From assembly GCF_001375515.1 (NCBI RefSeq), contig NZ_CTDX01000015.1, forward strand, positions 434,001 to 498,000: 64,000 nt of DNA, written 5' to 3'. Below, in pieces: positions 1 to 7,493 of this stretch (position 1 is its first letter; the number at the start of each line of letters is the position of its first letter). The DNA comes from Bacillus kwashiorkori. GTDB lineage: Bacteria; Bacillota; Bacilli; Bacillales; Caldibacillaceae. The notes beneath the pieces are model-generated. The model searched no databases, was not told the DNA's origin, and worked only from the letters and a program-made list of their open reading frames with translations. The position numbers and the translations under genes are program-made.

Positions 1-219
1 TCTCTTGGCCACCTCCTCAATTGTTATTTACCCACTTAAAACCGCCTTAATATCTCGTTCCATCTTCTTCTGTGAACTCAAATCCTTCTAACTCCATACT
101 TACCTTAGATTGACGGTATAATTAATCTAATCGTTTGGTATCACGAATTACTATGATTTCACCATCCTAATTTAATTTAGTAGTTTTTTGCTTTCATAAA
201 ATGTTTTTAATACATCGTT
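1..219. other. gene-poor remnant DNA
   Basis: No intact gene is visible. On the minus strand between about 165 and 60, two adjacent frames give short readable stretches (MELEGFEFTEED in one, RDIKAVLSG in the next). They resemble the small antitoxin-like proteins that precede Fic toxins, but the frame is broken and the match rests only on memory of the family. It is best read as more of the decayed mobile DNA that continues to about 1750. Confidence 0.3.
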
Positions 220-624
220 TCACATTTTAATTAATCCACGTTCTCTTTTAGCCCGTATTACCGTGCTTTTACTTATGCCAGTCATATCTTCCACCTGCTT
301 ATATGAATAACGTTCTTTATCTTTAGGCGCTATGGCATGTTCTATTTGCATCTTAGAATATTTTTTAGGGCGACCTTCTCTAAAGTTCGGATGTTGCTTG
401 GCTAAGGCTTTCCCTTCCTGTGTACGTTCTCCAATCATATCTCGTTCAAATTCGGCGAAGGCAAATAAAATGTTCATAATTAATCGACCTGTGGGCGTGT
501 TATCTATTAGGCCCATGTTTAATACATGAACACTAATGCCGCTGTTAAGCAAATCTTTAATGATACGAGTACCATCTTCAGCCGACCTTGCAAAGCAATC
601 TAGCTTGGTAACAACTAAAGGTGA
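220..624 (-). pseudogene. truncated serine recombinase (resolvase/invertase family)
   Basis: The minus-strand reading frame encodes the middle and C-terminus of a small serine recombinase (Tn3 resolvase/Pin invertase family). Visible family blocks are LVVTKLD near the upstream end, then [34 protein letters not shown] and a C-terminal helix-turn-helix ([18 protein letters not shown]). The N-terminal part with the catalytic serine is missing: similarity stops near 622, where the next gene fragment begins in the opposite direction. The usual KLDR...ARS block reads KLDC here, another sign of decay. An in-frame TTG at 552 would give only 110 residues without the catalytic core. Such genes normally sit on plasmids and transposons. 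Confidence 0.8.
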
Positions 625-625
625 T

Positions 626-1055
626 ATGACTTTAAAACAGGCTGCGAATGCTGTAATGGCATGGAAAAAAGGAAATTCTGTAACGCACTCCCGTTATAAC
701 TGAAGAGCAGTATAACAGTCTTTTAGATGAATTTTCACTGTTCAGGGAGCAACAAGAAAAGTTTAATAAAGAACTGATAATGCAGTTACAAAGACAACAA
801 GATTACATAGATAGTCGTTTGGAGAAAAGAGATAAATTACTTATGGAATCTATAAGAGAGTCTTTAGAAAGTCGAAAAGAAATTGCGGCTGCAACAGAAC
901 AAAAAAGTGGTGGAAATTTTGGAAGTAGTTTCTCACCAGCCCCAGAAAAACTATATCATGAAAAAACAGAGTGCCCATTTACCCACACCCTAAAAAACAG
1001 GTGTGAAAATGGTTTTTTTGCTATGCAAAAAGTCACGTTCAACCTACGTGAATAA
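626..1055 (+). pseudogene. frameshifted DUF3967-type plasmid/phage protein
   Basis: An ATG at 626 starts a frame ([16 protein letters not shown]) that stops after about 25 codons. The continuation is found in another frame from about 687 ([14 protein letters not shown]) through a long charged coiled coil (RLEKRDKLLMESIRESLESRKEIAA) typical of MerR-like/DUF3967 proteins on Bacillus plasmids and phages. So a frameshift near 685 has broken the gene. From about 911 the protein sequence no longer looks like the family: the expected Trp-rich end is replaced by GGNFGSSF and unrelated residues up to the stop at 1053-1055. The junction with the truncated recombinase at 624 marks a recombination point. 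Confidence 0.6.
911..933 (+). repeat. 23-bp direct repeat, copy 1
   Basis: A 23-bp stretch beginning tggaaattttggaagtag is repeated exactly at 1231-1253. In both places it follows a truncated plasmid-type gene and encodes (G)NFGSSF in frame, so both gene fragments were joined to the same sequence. Confidence 0.85.
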
Positions 1056-1141
1056 CCTACGGAACGATAAAATAATTTTTAGATTCATTCCTATTTTTCT
1101 TGCTAATATGAAATGGAGACATAAACGTAAACAAAAAATAG

Positions 1142-1261
1142 GGCTGGCATGTTTTAGACGCTGCAATTGAAGAAATAACACATACAGAACTTGAAGTTAG
1201 ATATACCGAAGAAAAACAAGGTCGTGCGATTGGAAATTTTGGAAGTAGTTTCTGTGTTTAA
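1142..1261 (+). pseudogene. C-terminal fragment of a Rep_3-like plasmid replication initiator
   Basis: A 39-codon open stretch reads GWHVLDAAIEEI, then ELEVRYTEEKQGRAIG, then NFGSSFCV and a stop. The VLxxAIEEI and YxExxQGRAI blocks resemble the C-terminal winged-helix part of Rep_3 (RepB-type) plasmid initiators. There is no start or N-terminal domain, and the last residues come from the 23-bp repeat, so this is a fragment. The family call is by eye on a short segment and could be wrong. Confidence 0.45.
1231..1253 (+). repeat. 23-bp direct repeat, copy 2
   Basis: Exact copy of 911-933, 320 bp downstream. It forms the 3' end of the Rep-like fragment. Confidence 0.85.
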
Positions 1262-1291
1262 AGTCTAACGCGCTGTTTATATGTAAAAAGG

Positions 1292-1747
1292 GCTGTATCA
1301 AAGTACACTCAAGTTTCTAATTCACTACTAAATGATTCGGATGTGACATTACAAGCAAAGGGATTACTGTCAATTTTTTTATCCAATTCAAACGATTGGG
1401 AAATACACATGAAAGAAATTATCAGTCGTTCAAAAAATGGTCGAAATGCTCATTAACGAGTTATAAAAGAACCTATTGAATTAGGATATTTTGCTAGAAT
1501 TCAAGTTGTAGGGAATCGTTTTGAAGAAATGATTTATTTGTTTTCTGACGAAAAAGAAGATGTGGCTAATGAAATTGAAAAGTTAAAAAAACAGTATTCG
1601 ACAATTGGAAAGTCTTTAATTATTGAATATAAAGCACATAATAACAAGAAAAAAACACATTCGAGCACCTCCGAAACACCGTTTCCTGAAAATCAGTATC
1701 CGGAGAATAAGCTTACGGAAAACCAGTACAATAATAAAATGCAATGA
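1292..1747 (+). pseudogene. helix-turn-helix replication-type protein with in-frame stop
   Basis: One frame runs from about 1292 to the stop ending at 1747 and is interrupted by a TAA at 1454-1456. The first part (SLLNDSDVTLQAKGLLSIFLS, then WEIHMKEIISRSKNGRNAH) is the N-terminal winged helix of helix-turn-helix proteins found beside plasmid and phage replication genes. In that family the residue after NGRxAH is normally Tyr, so a TAC/TAT to TAA change probably killed the gene. After the stop, the same frame continues with RVIKEPIELGYF and ends in a low-complexity tail (ENQYPENKLTENQ). A restart at 1529 would give 72 aa without the HTH core. Confidence 0.7.
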
Positions 1748-1769
1748 TTTCTTAAGCAGTTCTTTTTTT

Positions 1770-1818
1770 TTGACAAGGTAATAGTATTTTGTGTACAATT
1801 AGTTCGAATTCGAGATAA
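1770..1818 (+). promoter_or_regulatory. promoter with MhqR-like operator
   Basis: TTGACA (1770-1775) and TACAAT (1794-1799) are 18 bp apart. Directly over and after the -10 lies TTAGTTCGAATTCGAGATAA (1799-1818), an imperfect palindrome resembling the MhqR box (TATCTCGAA-TTCGAGATA). The right half matches well; the left half has substitutions. MhqR represses quinone-responsive mhq genes in B. subtilis, and the next two genes are of that type, which supports the reading. The start codon it would serve is almost 500 bp away. Confidence 0.6.
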
Positions 1819-2020
1819 TCGAATTACTGGTTTCTGGAGGATACATATTCTTCAAGATTAGAGTCGAAGGCATGACAAGTTGCCATGTCATCATCTACTT
1901 TCGACTGGCAAATAAAAAAGGTTAAACGGGAGTAAGCCGTTTAATTTAAAAAAGTGTTTTACTAATGGCTTCAGAAGCAAGATAATAGAAGTTTTATAAA
2001 AAAGCTATGTTAAAGACTGG

Positions 2021-2226
2021 TGTTGATTTCCGTTTCAAATTAATTTGTGACGAATCTCAGTGACAAGAACAGGCGGACGCTTTCCGAGGGCACGGCGCTT
2101 GCTGCTTCAACGCTATGAGTCTGCTTATTTCTGGCTCGTGCTGTTCCCGCAGGACAAGGAACGCAACGGCCGCGACGCATCGCACGAAGGAAAAAGCTAA
2201 TGCTTTTTTCGAGGAGTCGCCGCCTT
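2021..2226 (+). repeat. dispersed intergenic repeat, long copy
   Basis: A GC-richer block in the mhq leader. It begins TGTTGATTTCCGTTTC and includes AACAGGCGGACGCTTTCC and a distal GAGGAGTCGCCGCCTTA. The first ~85 bases align with the reverse complement of 18515-18603, so this is a repeat family. GCGGACGCTTTCC...GTCGCCGCC blocks of this kind occur in many Bacillaceae intergenic regions. No ORF is present, and composition differs from the flanks. Confidence 0.7.
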
Positions 2227-2301
2227 ACACTACAATCAACAACTGACTAAAGTCCACAATAACCAATAACATTGCCAAAAAGATAAATTGGAGGAAAAAT
2301 A

Positions 2302-3285
2302 ATGAAACAGTTAAAGGGTATTCACCATGTTACTGCAATTACGAGTAGTGCCGAGAGGATTTATGAATTTTTTACGTACGTTTTAGGTGTACGGTTAGTA
2401 AAAAAGACAGTGAATCAAGATGATATTCAAGCATATCATTTGTTTTTTGCTGATGATGTAGGGAGCCCTGGCACGGATATGACATTTTTCGATTTTCCGG
2501 GTATTCAAAAGGGTGTTCACGGAACAAACGAAATAGCGAGGACGTCTTTTCGAGTAGCGAATGATGCAGCACTTGACTATTGGGTGAAGCGATTTTCCCG
2601 TTTAAATGTTAAACATTCAGGTGTGAAAGAGCAATTTGGTAAGAAAACTGTTTCGTTTGTTGATTTTGATGACCAGCAATATCAATTAATTAGCGATGAA
2701 AAAAACGAAGGTGTTGCCTCTGGTAAGCCTTGGAAAAATGGACCAATTCCCCTTGAATTTGCCATTACTGGATTAGGTCCTGTTTTTATCCGCGTGGCAA
2801 ATGTGGATTATTTTAAAGAAGTGTTGGAGCAAGTATTTTTATTCAAGGAAGTTGCCCGCGAAGGTGATTATTACTTATTTGAGATGGGTGAAGGCGGTAA
2901 TGGTGCGCAGGTGATAGTGGAGCATAATGCAGTGTTACCACAAGGTTGGCAAGGTTCGGGAACGGTTCATCATGTTGCTTTTCGTGTAGAGAATAGAGAG
3001 GAAATAGAAGAGTGGAAAAACCGACTTCGTTCGTTCCGTTTGCCAAATTCTGGTTATGTTGAACGCTACTATTTCGGGTCTTTGTATACGAGAGTGACGA
3101 GAGAAATTTTGTTTGAAATTGCTACAGATGGACCTGGGTTTATGGGTGATGAACCTTATGAGACTCTTGGAGAAAAATTGTCGTTACCACCATACTTTGA
3201 ACCGAAGCGAGATGAAATTGAAAAGCTCGTTCGACCTATTGATACAGTAAGAAGTACGAAACATTTTGAAAAGGAGTATGAATAA
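2302..3285 (+). CDS. ring-cleaving dioxygenase, MhqO/MhqA-like (VOC superfamily)
   Basis: 327 aa, two glyoxalase/VOC domains. The N-terminal one starts at residue 5 (GIHHVTAIT, metal-ligand His) and the C-terminal one near 215 (TVHHVAFRV), with a late Glu in REILFEIATDGPGF. This layout is typical of the MhqO/MhqA/MhqE ring-cleaving dioxygenases, cytosolic Fe(II) enzymes thought to open hydroquinone rings. Start ATG has GGAGG 8 bases upstream. The next gene is an MhqD-like esterase, as in the B. subtilis mhqED arrangement, so quinone detoxification is the likely role. The exact substrate cannot be read from sequence. The upstream MhqR-like box at 1799 may control it. Confidence 0.85.
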   Translation: MKQLKGIHHVTAITSSAERIYEFFTYVLGVRLVKKTVNQDDIQAYHLFFADDVGSPGTDMTFFDFPGIQKGVHGTNEIARTSFRVANDAALDYWVKRFSRLNVKHSGVKEQFGKKTVSFVDFDDQQYQLISDEKNEGVASGKPWKNGPIPLEFAITGLGPVFIRVANVDYFKEVLEQVFLFKEVAREGDYYLFEMGEGGNGAQVIVEHNAVLPQGWQGSGTVHHVAFRVENREEIEEWKNRLRSFRLPNSGYVERYYFGSLYTRVTREILFEIATDGPGFMGDEPYETLGEKLSLPPYFEPKRDEIEKLVRPIDTVRSTKHFEKEYE

Positions 3286-3404
3286 AGAATTTTGTAGGGA
3301 TTTGGAACAGGTTTTTAAGAAAGTTGGAACTGCTAATTGTGCTGCGATAGAATTATAAAATGGCATTGGATGGAGAGTAATGAAATTTTGTTTGAGGTGA
3401 GAAG

Positions 3405-4031
3405 ATGAGACATATTTTTCAGAGTGGAAAAGAAACGAGTAACAGTACGCCAACGTTACTTTTATTGCATGGTACGGGAGGAAATGAATATGATCTTCTT
3501 TCGCTAGCAGAAAAAATTGATCCCGAGGCGAACGTATTAAGTGTAAGAGGAAATGTGTTGGAAAATGGGATGCTTCGATTTTTCCGACGACTTGCTGAAG
3601 GGATATTTGATGAGGAAGATTTAGTTTTTCGCACGAAAGAGTTATTTGATTTTCTAGGAGAAGCTGCTGAGAAGTATCAGTTTGACCGTGAGAATATAAT
3701 AGCAGTTGGATATTCGAATGGAGCAAATATAGCAGCGAGTTTATTATTTCATTATAAAAATGCATTAAAAGCAGCGATATTACATCATCCGATGGTCCCA
3801 AGAAGAGGGATAGCTTTACCAGACTTGTCAGGGGTACCGGTGTTTATAGGAGCTGGCGCTAATGATCCGATTTGCCCGCCTGAAGAATCAACGGACTTAG
3901 CAACTCTTTTAGAAAAAGCAGGTGCGCTCGTTGAACTTCATTGGGAAAATCACGGCCACCAACTCACCTACTCGGAAATAACCGCCGCAAGCAAGTGGTA
4001 CAACAGGGGGACTGTCCCCAACAATTCATAA
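3405..4031 (+). CDS. alpha/beta-hydrolase, MhqD-like carboxylesterase
   Basis: 208 aa, phospholipase/carboxylesterase family. LLLHGTGGNEYDL gives the oxyanion loop (about residues 18-30), VGYSNGAN the nucleophile elbow (Ser near 104), GANDPICP the Asp region (near 153), and HGHQL the catalytic His (near 186). Start ATG follows GAGGTGAGAAG. It lies 119 bp after the dioxygenase and is probably co-transcribed. Homologues (MhqD, YodD-like) are induced by quinones. The last residues (RGTVPNNS) and the stop codon come from a palindromic intergenic repeat, so the native C-terminus has been rewritten; the catalytic triad lies upstream and is intact. Confidence 0.85.
   Translation: MRHIFQSGKETSNSTPTLLLLHGTGGNEYDLLSLAEKIDPEANVLSVRGNVLENGMLRFFRRLAEGIFDEEDLVFRTKELFDFLGEAAEKYQFDRENIIAVGYSNGANIAASLLFHYKNALKAAILHHPMVPRRGIALPDLSGVPVFIGAGANDPICPPEESTDLATLLEKAGALVELHWENHGHQLTYSEITAASKWYNRGTVPNNS
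4006..4026 (+). repeat. REP-like palindrome, copy 1
   Basis: GGGGGACTGTCCCC followed by AACAATT. The same 21 bases recur at 4849-4869, and a longer perfect palindrome of the same core lies at 22346-22372. This copy lies inside the 3' end of the esterase gene and supplies its last codons. Confidence 0.85.
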
Positions 4032-4126
4032 AATTCAGTTATATTATACTACTTCGGTTTGAGCATGTATTTTCTAATGGTCGGGCATCTTAATGGATGT
4101 AAGTATGCTTAAATGAGGTGACAGTA

Positions 4127-4369
4127 GTGTTAGATGTGGAAAAAATTGGTGATTTGGTAAAAATTGATGTTCGGGAGCGGGCATTGCGTGGGGAACATCC
4201 CGGTCACGAAGTAATGGAATATATAAAACAAGCACCAAATAATTTGACTATAGAAGTACATGTTCCTCATGAACCGACACCTTTAATGATGAAGTTGGAA
4301 ATGTTAGGGTATGAAATGAGCGTCAATAAAATTTCCGATGAGCATTTTTGCCTCGTTGTGAAAAAATAG
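4127..4369 (+). CDS. small TusA/DUF2249-like protein
   Basis: 80 aa from the GTG at 4127. A GTG at 4118 is in frame, but GAGGTG at 4115-4120 is a good ribosome site for 4127 and would overlap the earlier start. The segment LVKIDVRERALRGEHPGHEVMEYI followed by LTIEVHVPHEPTPLMMKLEMLGYE has the beta-alpha-beta layout and the HEPxPL block seen in DUF2249/TusA-fold proteins. No TusA-type Cys is present, so sulfur transfer is not implied. Function unknown. A strong terminator follows at 4441, so it ends its transcript. Confidence 0.55.
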   Translation: MLDVEKIGDLVKIDVRERALRGEHPGHEVMEYIKQAPNNLTIEVHVPHEPTPLMMKLEMLGYEMSVNKISDEHFCLVVKK

Positions 4370-4440
4370 TTCAATAAGTTGTTACAGCGGAAAAAAGTGT
4401 TTGAATCGAATAGAATCCCTAAGCTCATAAATATTTAGGA

Positions 4441-4476
4441 AGAGACCAGTAGGATTTTGTGCCACTGGTCTCTTTT
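4441..4476 (+). terminator. rho-independent terminator
   Basis: AGAGACCAGT and ACTGGTCTCT form a 10-bp stem followed by TTTT. Ends the transcript of the 4127 gene and may also serve the convergent 48-aa gene. Confidence 0.85.
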
Positions 4477-4547
4477 AATGAGAAATATTTATGTCGGTTA
4501 GGTTAGCGTTAGATATTTGTAAAAATATGAATAGGAGAGGGCCGATA

Positions 4548-4694
4548 TTATTTATTGCTATTTTTTAAAGCTAATTTAACGGCAAAATAAACGACCGCAC
4601 CAGTGACGAGCAAATCAATAATCCAGCCGAAAAAACCAAAACCAAATCCACTACCCCACATCATGTTTCCATGCATCCAGGGAATACCCATCAT
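4548..4694 (-). CDS. 48-aa Met/Gly-rich membrane peptide
   Basis: Short ORF with ATG at 4694 preceded on its strand by GGAGGTTATAGAA. The protein starts MMGIPWMHGNMMWGSGFGFG, followed by one hydrophobic helix (about residues 21-43, FFGWIIDLLVTGAVVYFAVKL) and a basic end (KNSNK). The Met/His/Trp-rich head recalls short SHOCT-lacking or YtxH-like membrane peptides, but no family is recognised. It stands alone, convergent with the gene at 4127. The ribosome site and TM segment support it being real. Confidence 0.6.
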   Translation of the reverse strand: MMGIPWMHGNMMWGSGFGFGFFGWIIDLLVTGAVVYFAVKLALKNSNK

Positions 4695-4848
4695 TTCTAT
4701 AACCTCCTTCAATATATTTCCTTTAGTTATTATGATAAAAGTACCTAGACCGAGTTTGTCCAGAAAACAATATTATATTACAAATAACAAAGAAAGGATA
4801 TTAGCGTTTGCTCAACACTAAACAAACACTTTACCACTTTAGCATAGT

Positions 4849-4869
4849 GGGGGACTGTCCCCAACAATT
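4849..4869 (+). repeat. REP-like palindrome, copy 2
   Basis: Identical over 21 bases to 4006-4026 (GGGGGACTGTCCCC plus AACAATT). It lies immediately upstream of the promoter of the amino-acid ABC operon. Confidence 0.85.
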
Positions 4870-4876
4870 TCAGTTG

Positions 4877-4946
4877 TTGACAGGTGGTTAAAAGGGTGTT
4901 ATGATGATTTCATGCTTTAGTAATTTAGCACGTTAGCATACTAAAG
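4877..4946 (+). promoter_or_regulatory. sigma-A promoter plus inverted repeat before amino-acid ABC operon
   Basis: TTGACA (4877-4882), 17-bp spacer, TATGAT (4900-4905). Just downstream, CTTTAGTA (4915-4922) and TACTAAAG (4939-4946) form an 8-bp perfect inverted repeat around 16 bases. It lies where a repressor operator or a 5'-UTR hairpin would sit. No known regulator motif is recognised. Confidence 0.6.
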
Positions 4947-4981
4947 TAAAAATTACATAATTTGAGAGGATGGAAGAAACT

Positions 4982-5755
4982 ATGAAAAAATTAATCTTAT
5001 TAACTTTCTCTATTATTTTTGTATTATCTATTTTTACAGGATGTTCTAATTCTGCAGGAAAGAATGACGATGAATTAAAAATCGGTATTGATGATAAGTT
5101 TGCTCCGATGGGTTTTCGCGATGAAAATAATGAGATTGTCGGATTTGATATTGACTTAGCAAAAGCAACAGCTGAAGCAATGGGTAAAAAAGTTAAGTTT
5201 CAACCAATTGATTGGAAAACAAAAGAGACAGAATTAAGCAGTGGAAGAATTGACTTAATTTGGAACGGCTATACTATTACAGATGAGCGAAAAGAAAAAG
5301 TTTTATTTACAAAGCCATATTTAGAAAATGCACAAGTAGTTGTTACGCTTGCTAATTCTCCAATGAGTAATTTAGCGGATTTAGAAGGAAAAGTAGTAGG
5401 CTTGCAATCATTATCCTCAGCAAGTGACGCACTAAATGCTAATCCAATTAGTAAAAAAGTAAAAAATGTTGTTGAATTTGCCGATAACGTTTTGGCTCTC
5501 ACAGACTTAAAAAATGGTCGTGTAGATGCAGTAGTCATCGATGAAGTAGTAATCGATTATTATATGACAAAAGAAGAAGGTACTTTTAAAGTGTTAGATG
5601 AAACATTAGCCCCTGAACAATATGGCATTGGTGTAAAAAAAGGTAACGAAAAATTGTTAGAAGAACTTCAAAAAGCAATCGATGAGTTAATAAAAGATGG
5701 AACGGCCGCAGAAATATCTGAAAAATGGTTCGGAATCGACAAAGTATTGAAATAG
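4982..5755 (+). CDS. amino-acid ABC transporter substrate-binding lipoprotein
   Basis: 257 aa from ATG 4982. An ATG at 4970 is in frame but abuts GAGAGG; GGAAG at 4972 suits 4982. Signal peptide with lipobox IFTGC (Cys near residue 22), so it is lipid-anchored on the outer face of the membrane. The SBP_bac_3 fold is shown by LKIGIDDKFAPMGF, GFDIDLAKATAEAMGK, the DLIWNGYTITDERK hinge motif and AEISEKWFG at the end. Substrate is a polar amino acid; the group includes cystine, glutamine and arginine binders, and the specificity cannot be fixed here. First gene of a three-gene operon with permease and ATPase. Confidence 0.9.
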   Translation: MKKLILLTFSIIFVLSIFTGCSNSAGKNDDELKIGIDDKFAPMGFRDENNEIVGFDIDLAKATAEAMGKKVKFQPIDWKTKETELSSGRIDLIWNGYTITDERKEKVLFTKPYLENAQVVVTLANSPMSNLADLEGKVVGLQSLSSASDALNANPISKKVKNVVEFADNVLALTDLKNGRVDAVVIDEVVIDYYMTKEEGTFKVLDETLAPEQYGIGVKKGNEKLLEELQKAIDELIKDGTAAEISEKWFGIDKVLK

Positions 5756-5770
5756 TATGGAGGAATACGA

Positions 5771-6430
5771 GTGTCTTTTGACTATCTAAATATGATATTA
5801 AAACCGATGCTTCAAGGCGCACAAATTACACTATTACTTTTTATTATCGTTATAACAATCTCTATTCCATTAGGATTTATATTGACATTGGCTGTCAGAA
5901 GCCGCTGGAAGCCATTATCGTGGCTCGTGCAAGGCTATATTTACATCATGCGAGGAACACCGTTACTATTACAATTGCTCTTTATTTGCTTTGGGTTGCC
6001 ATTGCTTCCAGTTGTAGGAGAATATTTAGTTCTTGACCGATTTGTTGCTGCATGTCTTGGCTTTATATTAAATTACGCCGCCTATTTTGCCGAAATATTT
6101 AGAGGTGGCTTACTAGCAATAGATAAAGGTCAATATGAAGCTTCACAAGTACTTGGCTTAAATAAATGGCAAACGATGAGAAAAATAATTTTGCCACAAA
6201 TGTTCCGCGTCACATTGCCAGCTGTTTCAAATGAATCAGTCACCTTAGTAAAAGATACTGCCTTACTATATGCGGTAGCAGTTCCAGAATTGTTGCATTA
6301 CGCTCAAACAGCAGTAAATCGAGATTTTACAATTGTTCCCTATTTTGCAGCTGGAATAATTTACTTAATTATTACCTTACTTTTAACAATGATATTGAAA
6401 AAACTAGAGCGCAAATATAGTTTTGAATAG
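5771..6430 (+). CDS. amino-acid ABC transporter permease
   Basis: 219 aa, GTG start with GGAGG at 5759. HisM/GlnP-type permease with about five membrane helices: LLLFIIVITISIPLGFILTL near residue 17, RGTPLLLQLLFI near 60, the EAA loop (EASQVLGLNKWQTMRKIILPQ, about 125-145) that contacts the ATPase, and a C-terminal helix (IIYLIITLLLTMILKKLERK). It starts 15 bp after the binding-protein stop. Only one permease is present, so it probably works as a homodimer. Confidence 0.9.
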   Translation: MSFDYLNMILKPMLQGAQITLLLFIIVITISIPLGFILTLAVRSRWKPLSWLVQGYIYIMRGTPLLLQLLFICFGLPLLPVVGEYLVLDRFVAACLGFILNYAAYFAEIFRGGLLAIDKGQYEASQVLGLNKWQTMRKIILPQMFRVTLPAVSNESVTLVKDTALLYAVAVPELLHYAQTAVNRDFTIVPYFAAGIIYLIITLLLTMILKKLERKYSFE

Positions 6431-6466
6431 CTTAGCAAAACTTCCAAAATGTAAGAAAGTGTGGGA

Positions 6467-7216
6467 ATGATGGCGATTATAGAAATCAATAATTTACAAA
6501 AATCATTTAATCAGCTAAACGTATTGAAGGATATAAATTTTACAGTGAATAATAATGAAGTAATCGCGATAATTGGGCCTTCAGGTTCTGGAAAAAGCAC
6601 TATTCTCCGATGTTTAGTTCATTTAGAAAAAGTAGATGGCGGCACGATAAAAATTGATGATAAATATTTAGTAGAAAAAGGAAATTATAATCAACCACGA
6701 AGTATCAAAGAGTTGACCTCAAAAATGGGAATGGTTTTTCAGCATTTCAATTTATTCCCCCATTTAACGGTAAAAGAAAACTTAGAACTGGTACCAAAAA
6801 CTATTACTAAACAACCATATGAAGCTATAGAGCAAAAATCAAATGAATTGCTTAAAAAGGTCGGATTAAGTGACCGAATTTTTGCCTATCCTTCACAACT
6901 ATCCGGTGGACAAAAACAGCGGGTAGCAATCGCTCGGGCATTAATGTTGAATCCAGAAATTATGCTTTTTGATGAACCAACATCTGCACTTGATCCGGAA
7001 TTGACTGGAGAAGTTCTTTCGGTAATGAAAGATTTAGCAAAGGAAAATATGACGATGATCGTTGTCACTCATGAAATGGGCTTTGCAAAAGATGTAGCTG
7101 ATCGGGTAATTTTTATGGATAGAGGAGAAATTGTCGAAACGGGCACGCCGACAGAAATATTTGAAAATCCACAATCGAAACGAACGAAAGAATTTTTATC
7201 TAAAAGTTATCGATGA
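6467..7216 (+). CDS. amino-acid ABC transporter ATPase
   Basis: About 249 aa. Start chosen at ATG 6467; GTG 6461 and ATG 6470 are alternatives, and the ribosome site is weak. Walker [10 protein letters not shown] (near residue 36), Q-loop [14 protein letters not shown], signature [15 protein letters not shown], Walker [16 protein letters not shown], and H-loop VVTHEMGFA are all present. This is the PAO/HAAT subfamily energising polar amino-acid uptake. It closes the operon begun at 4982; downstream is a separate riboswitch-controlled unit. Confidence 0.9.
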   Translation: MMAIIEINNLQKSFNQLNVLKDINFTVNNNEVIAIIGPSGSGKSTILRCLVHLEKVDGGTIKIDDKYLVEKGNYNQPRSIKELTSKMGMVFQHFNLFPHLTVKENLELVPKTITKQPYEAIEQKSNELLKKVGLSDRIFAYPSQLSGGQKQRVAIARALMLNPEIMLFDEPTSALDPELTGEVLSVMKDLAKENMTMIVVTHEMGFAKDVADRVIFMDRGEIVETGTPTEIFENPQSKRTKEFLSKSYR

Positions 7217-7319
7217 ATCATCCATAAATTTGAAATTCACCTATGCAATAAAGGATAAAATCAACTTTATTTTTTTTGACAATAACCCATATATTTAGTA
7301 TGATTAAATTAGTTAAATA

Positions 7320-7418
7320 CTAGTCCTTTTAGGGGAGTAGCTTTAGCAGCAAGGTCGTCAGTACAGAGTGAAGGCTCTCGGCTTTGTTGGCAACAATCCG
7401 TTGTTAGCAAGACCTAAC
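7320..7418 (+). ncRNA. yybP-ykoY manganese riboswitch
   Basis: The core GGGGAGTAGC (7332-7341) and the 3' closing strand GCAAGACCTAA (7407-7417) match the yybP-ykoY class. TTAGG before GGAG pairs with CCTAA to close P1. The 3' P1 strand overlaps the 5' arm of the terminator at 7409, so P1 and terminator are mutually exclusive. Known members bind Mn2+ and switch expression on when it is high. The downstream gene is a DUF5392 membrane protein. Confidence 0.85.
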
Positions 7419-7440
7419 CATCAGTCGGTAGGTCTTTTTT
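7409..7440 (+). terminator. riboswitch-controlled terminator
   Basis: AAGACCTAACC and GGTAGGTCTT form a stem around ATCAGTC, followed by TTTT. It shares AAGACCTAA with the riboswitch P1, the usual attenuation arrangement. Confidence 0.85.
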
Positions 7441-7493
7441 ATTTAGCTATTGCATAAAATTTGTATAAATTTTTAATATAAAGGATGATTCAT

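Noticed and set aside
3184..3801. 205-codon open frame on the minus strand
   Set aside because: It lies across the well-supported dioxygenase end and esterase gene, has no ribosome site and no recognisable protein features; a shadow of the esterase.
4603..4821. 72-codon plus-strand open frame
   Set aside because: Antisense to the 48-aa peptide gene, which has the proper ribosome site and a membrane-helix pattern.
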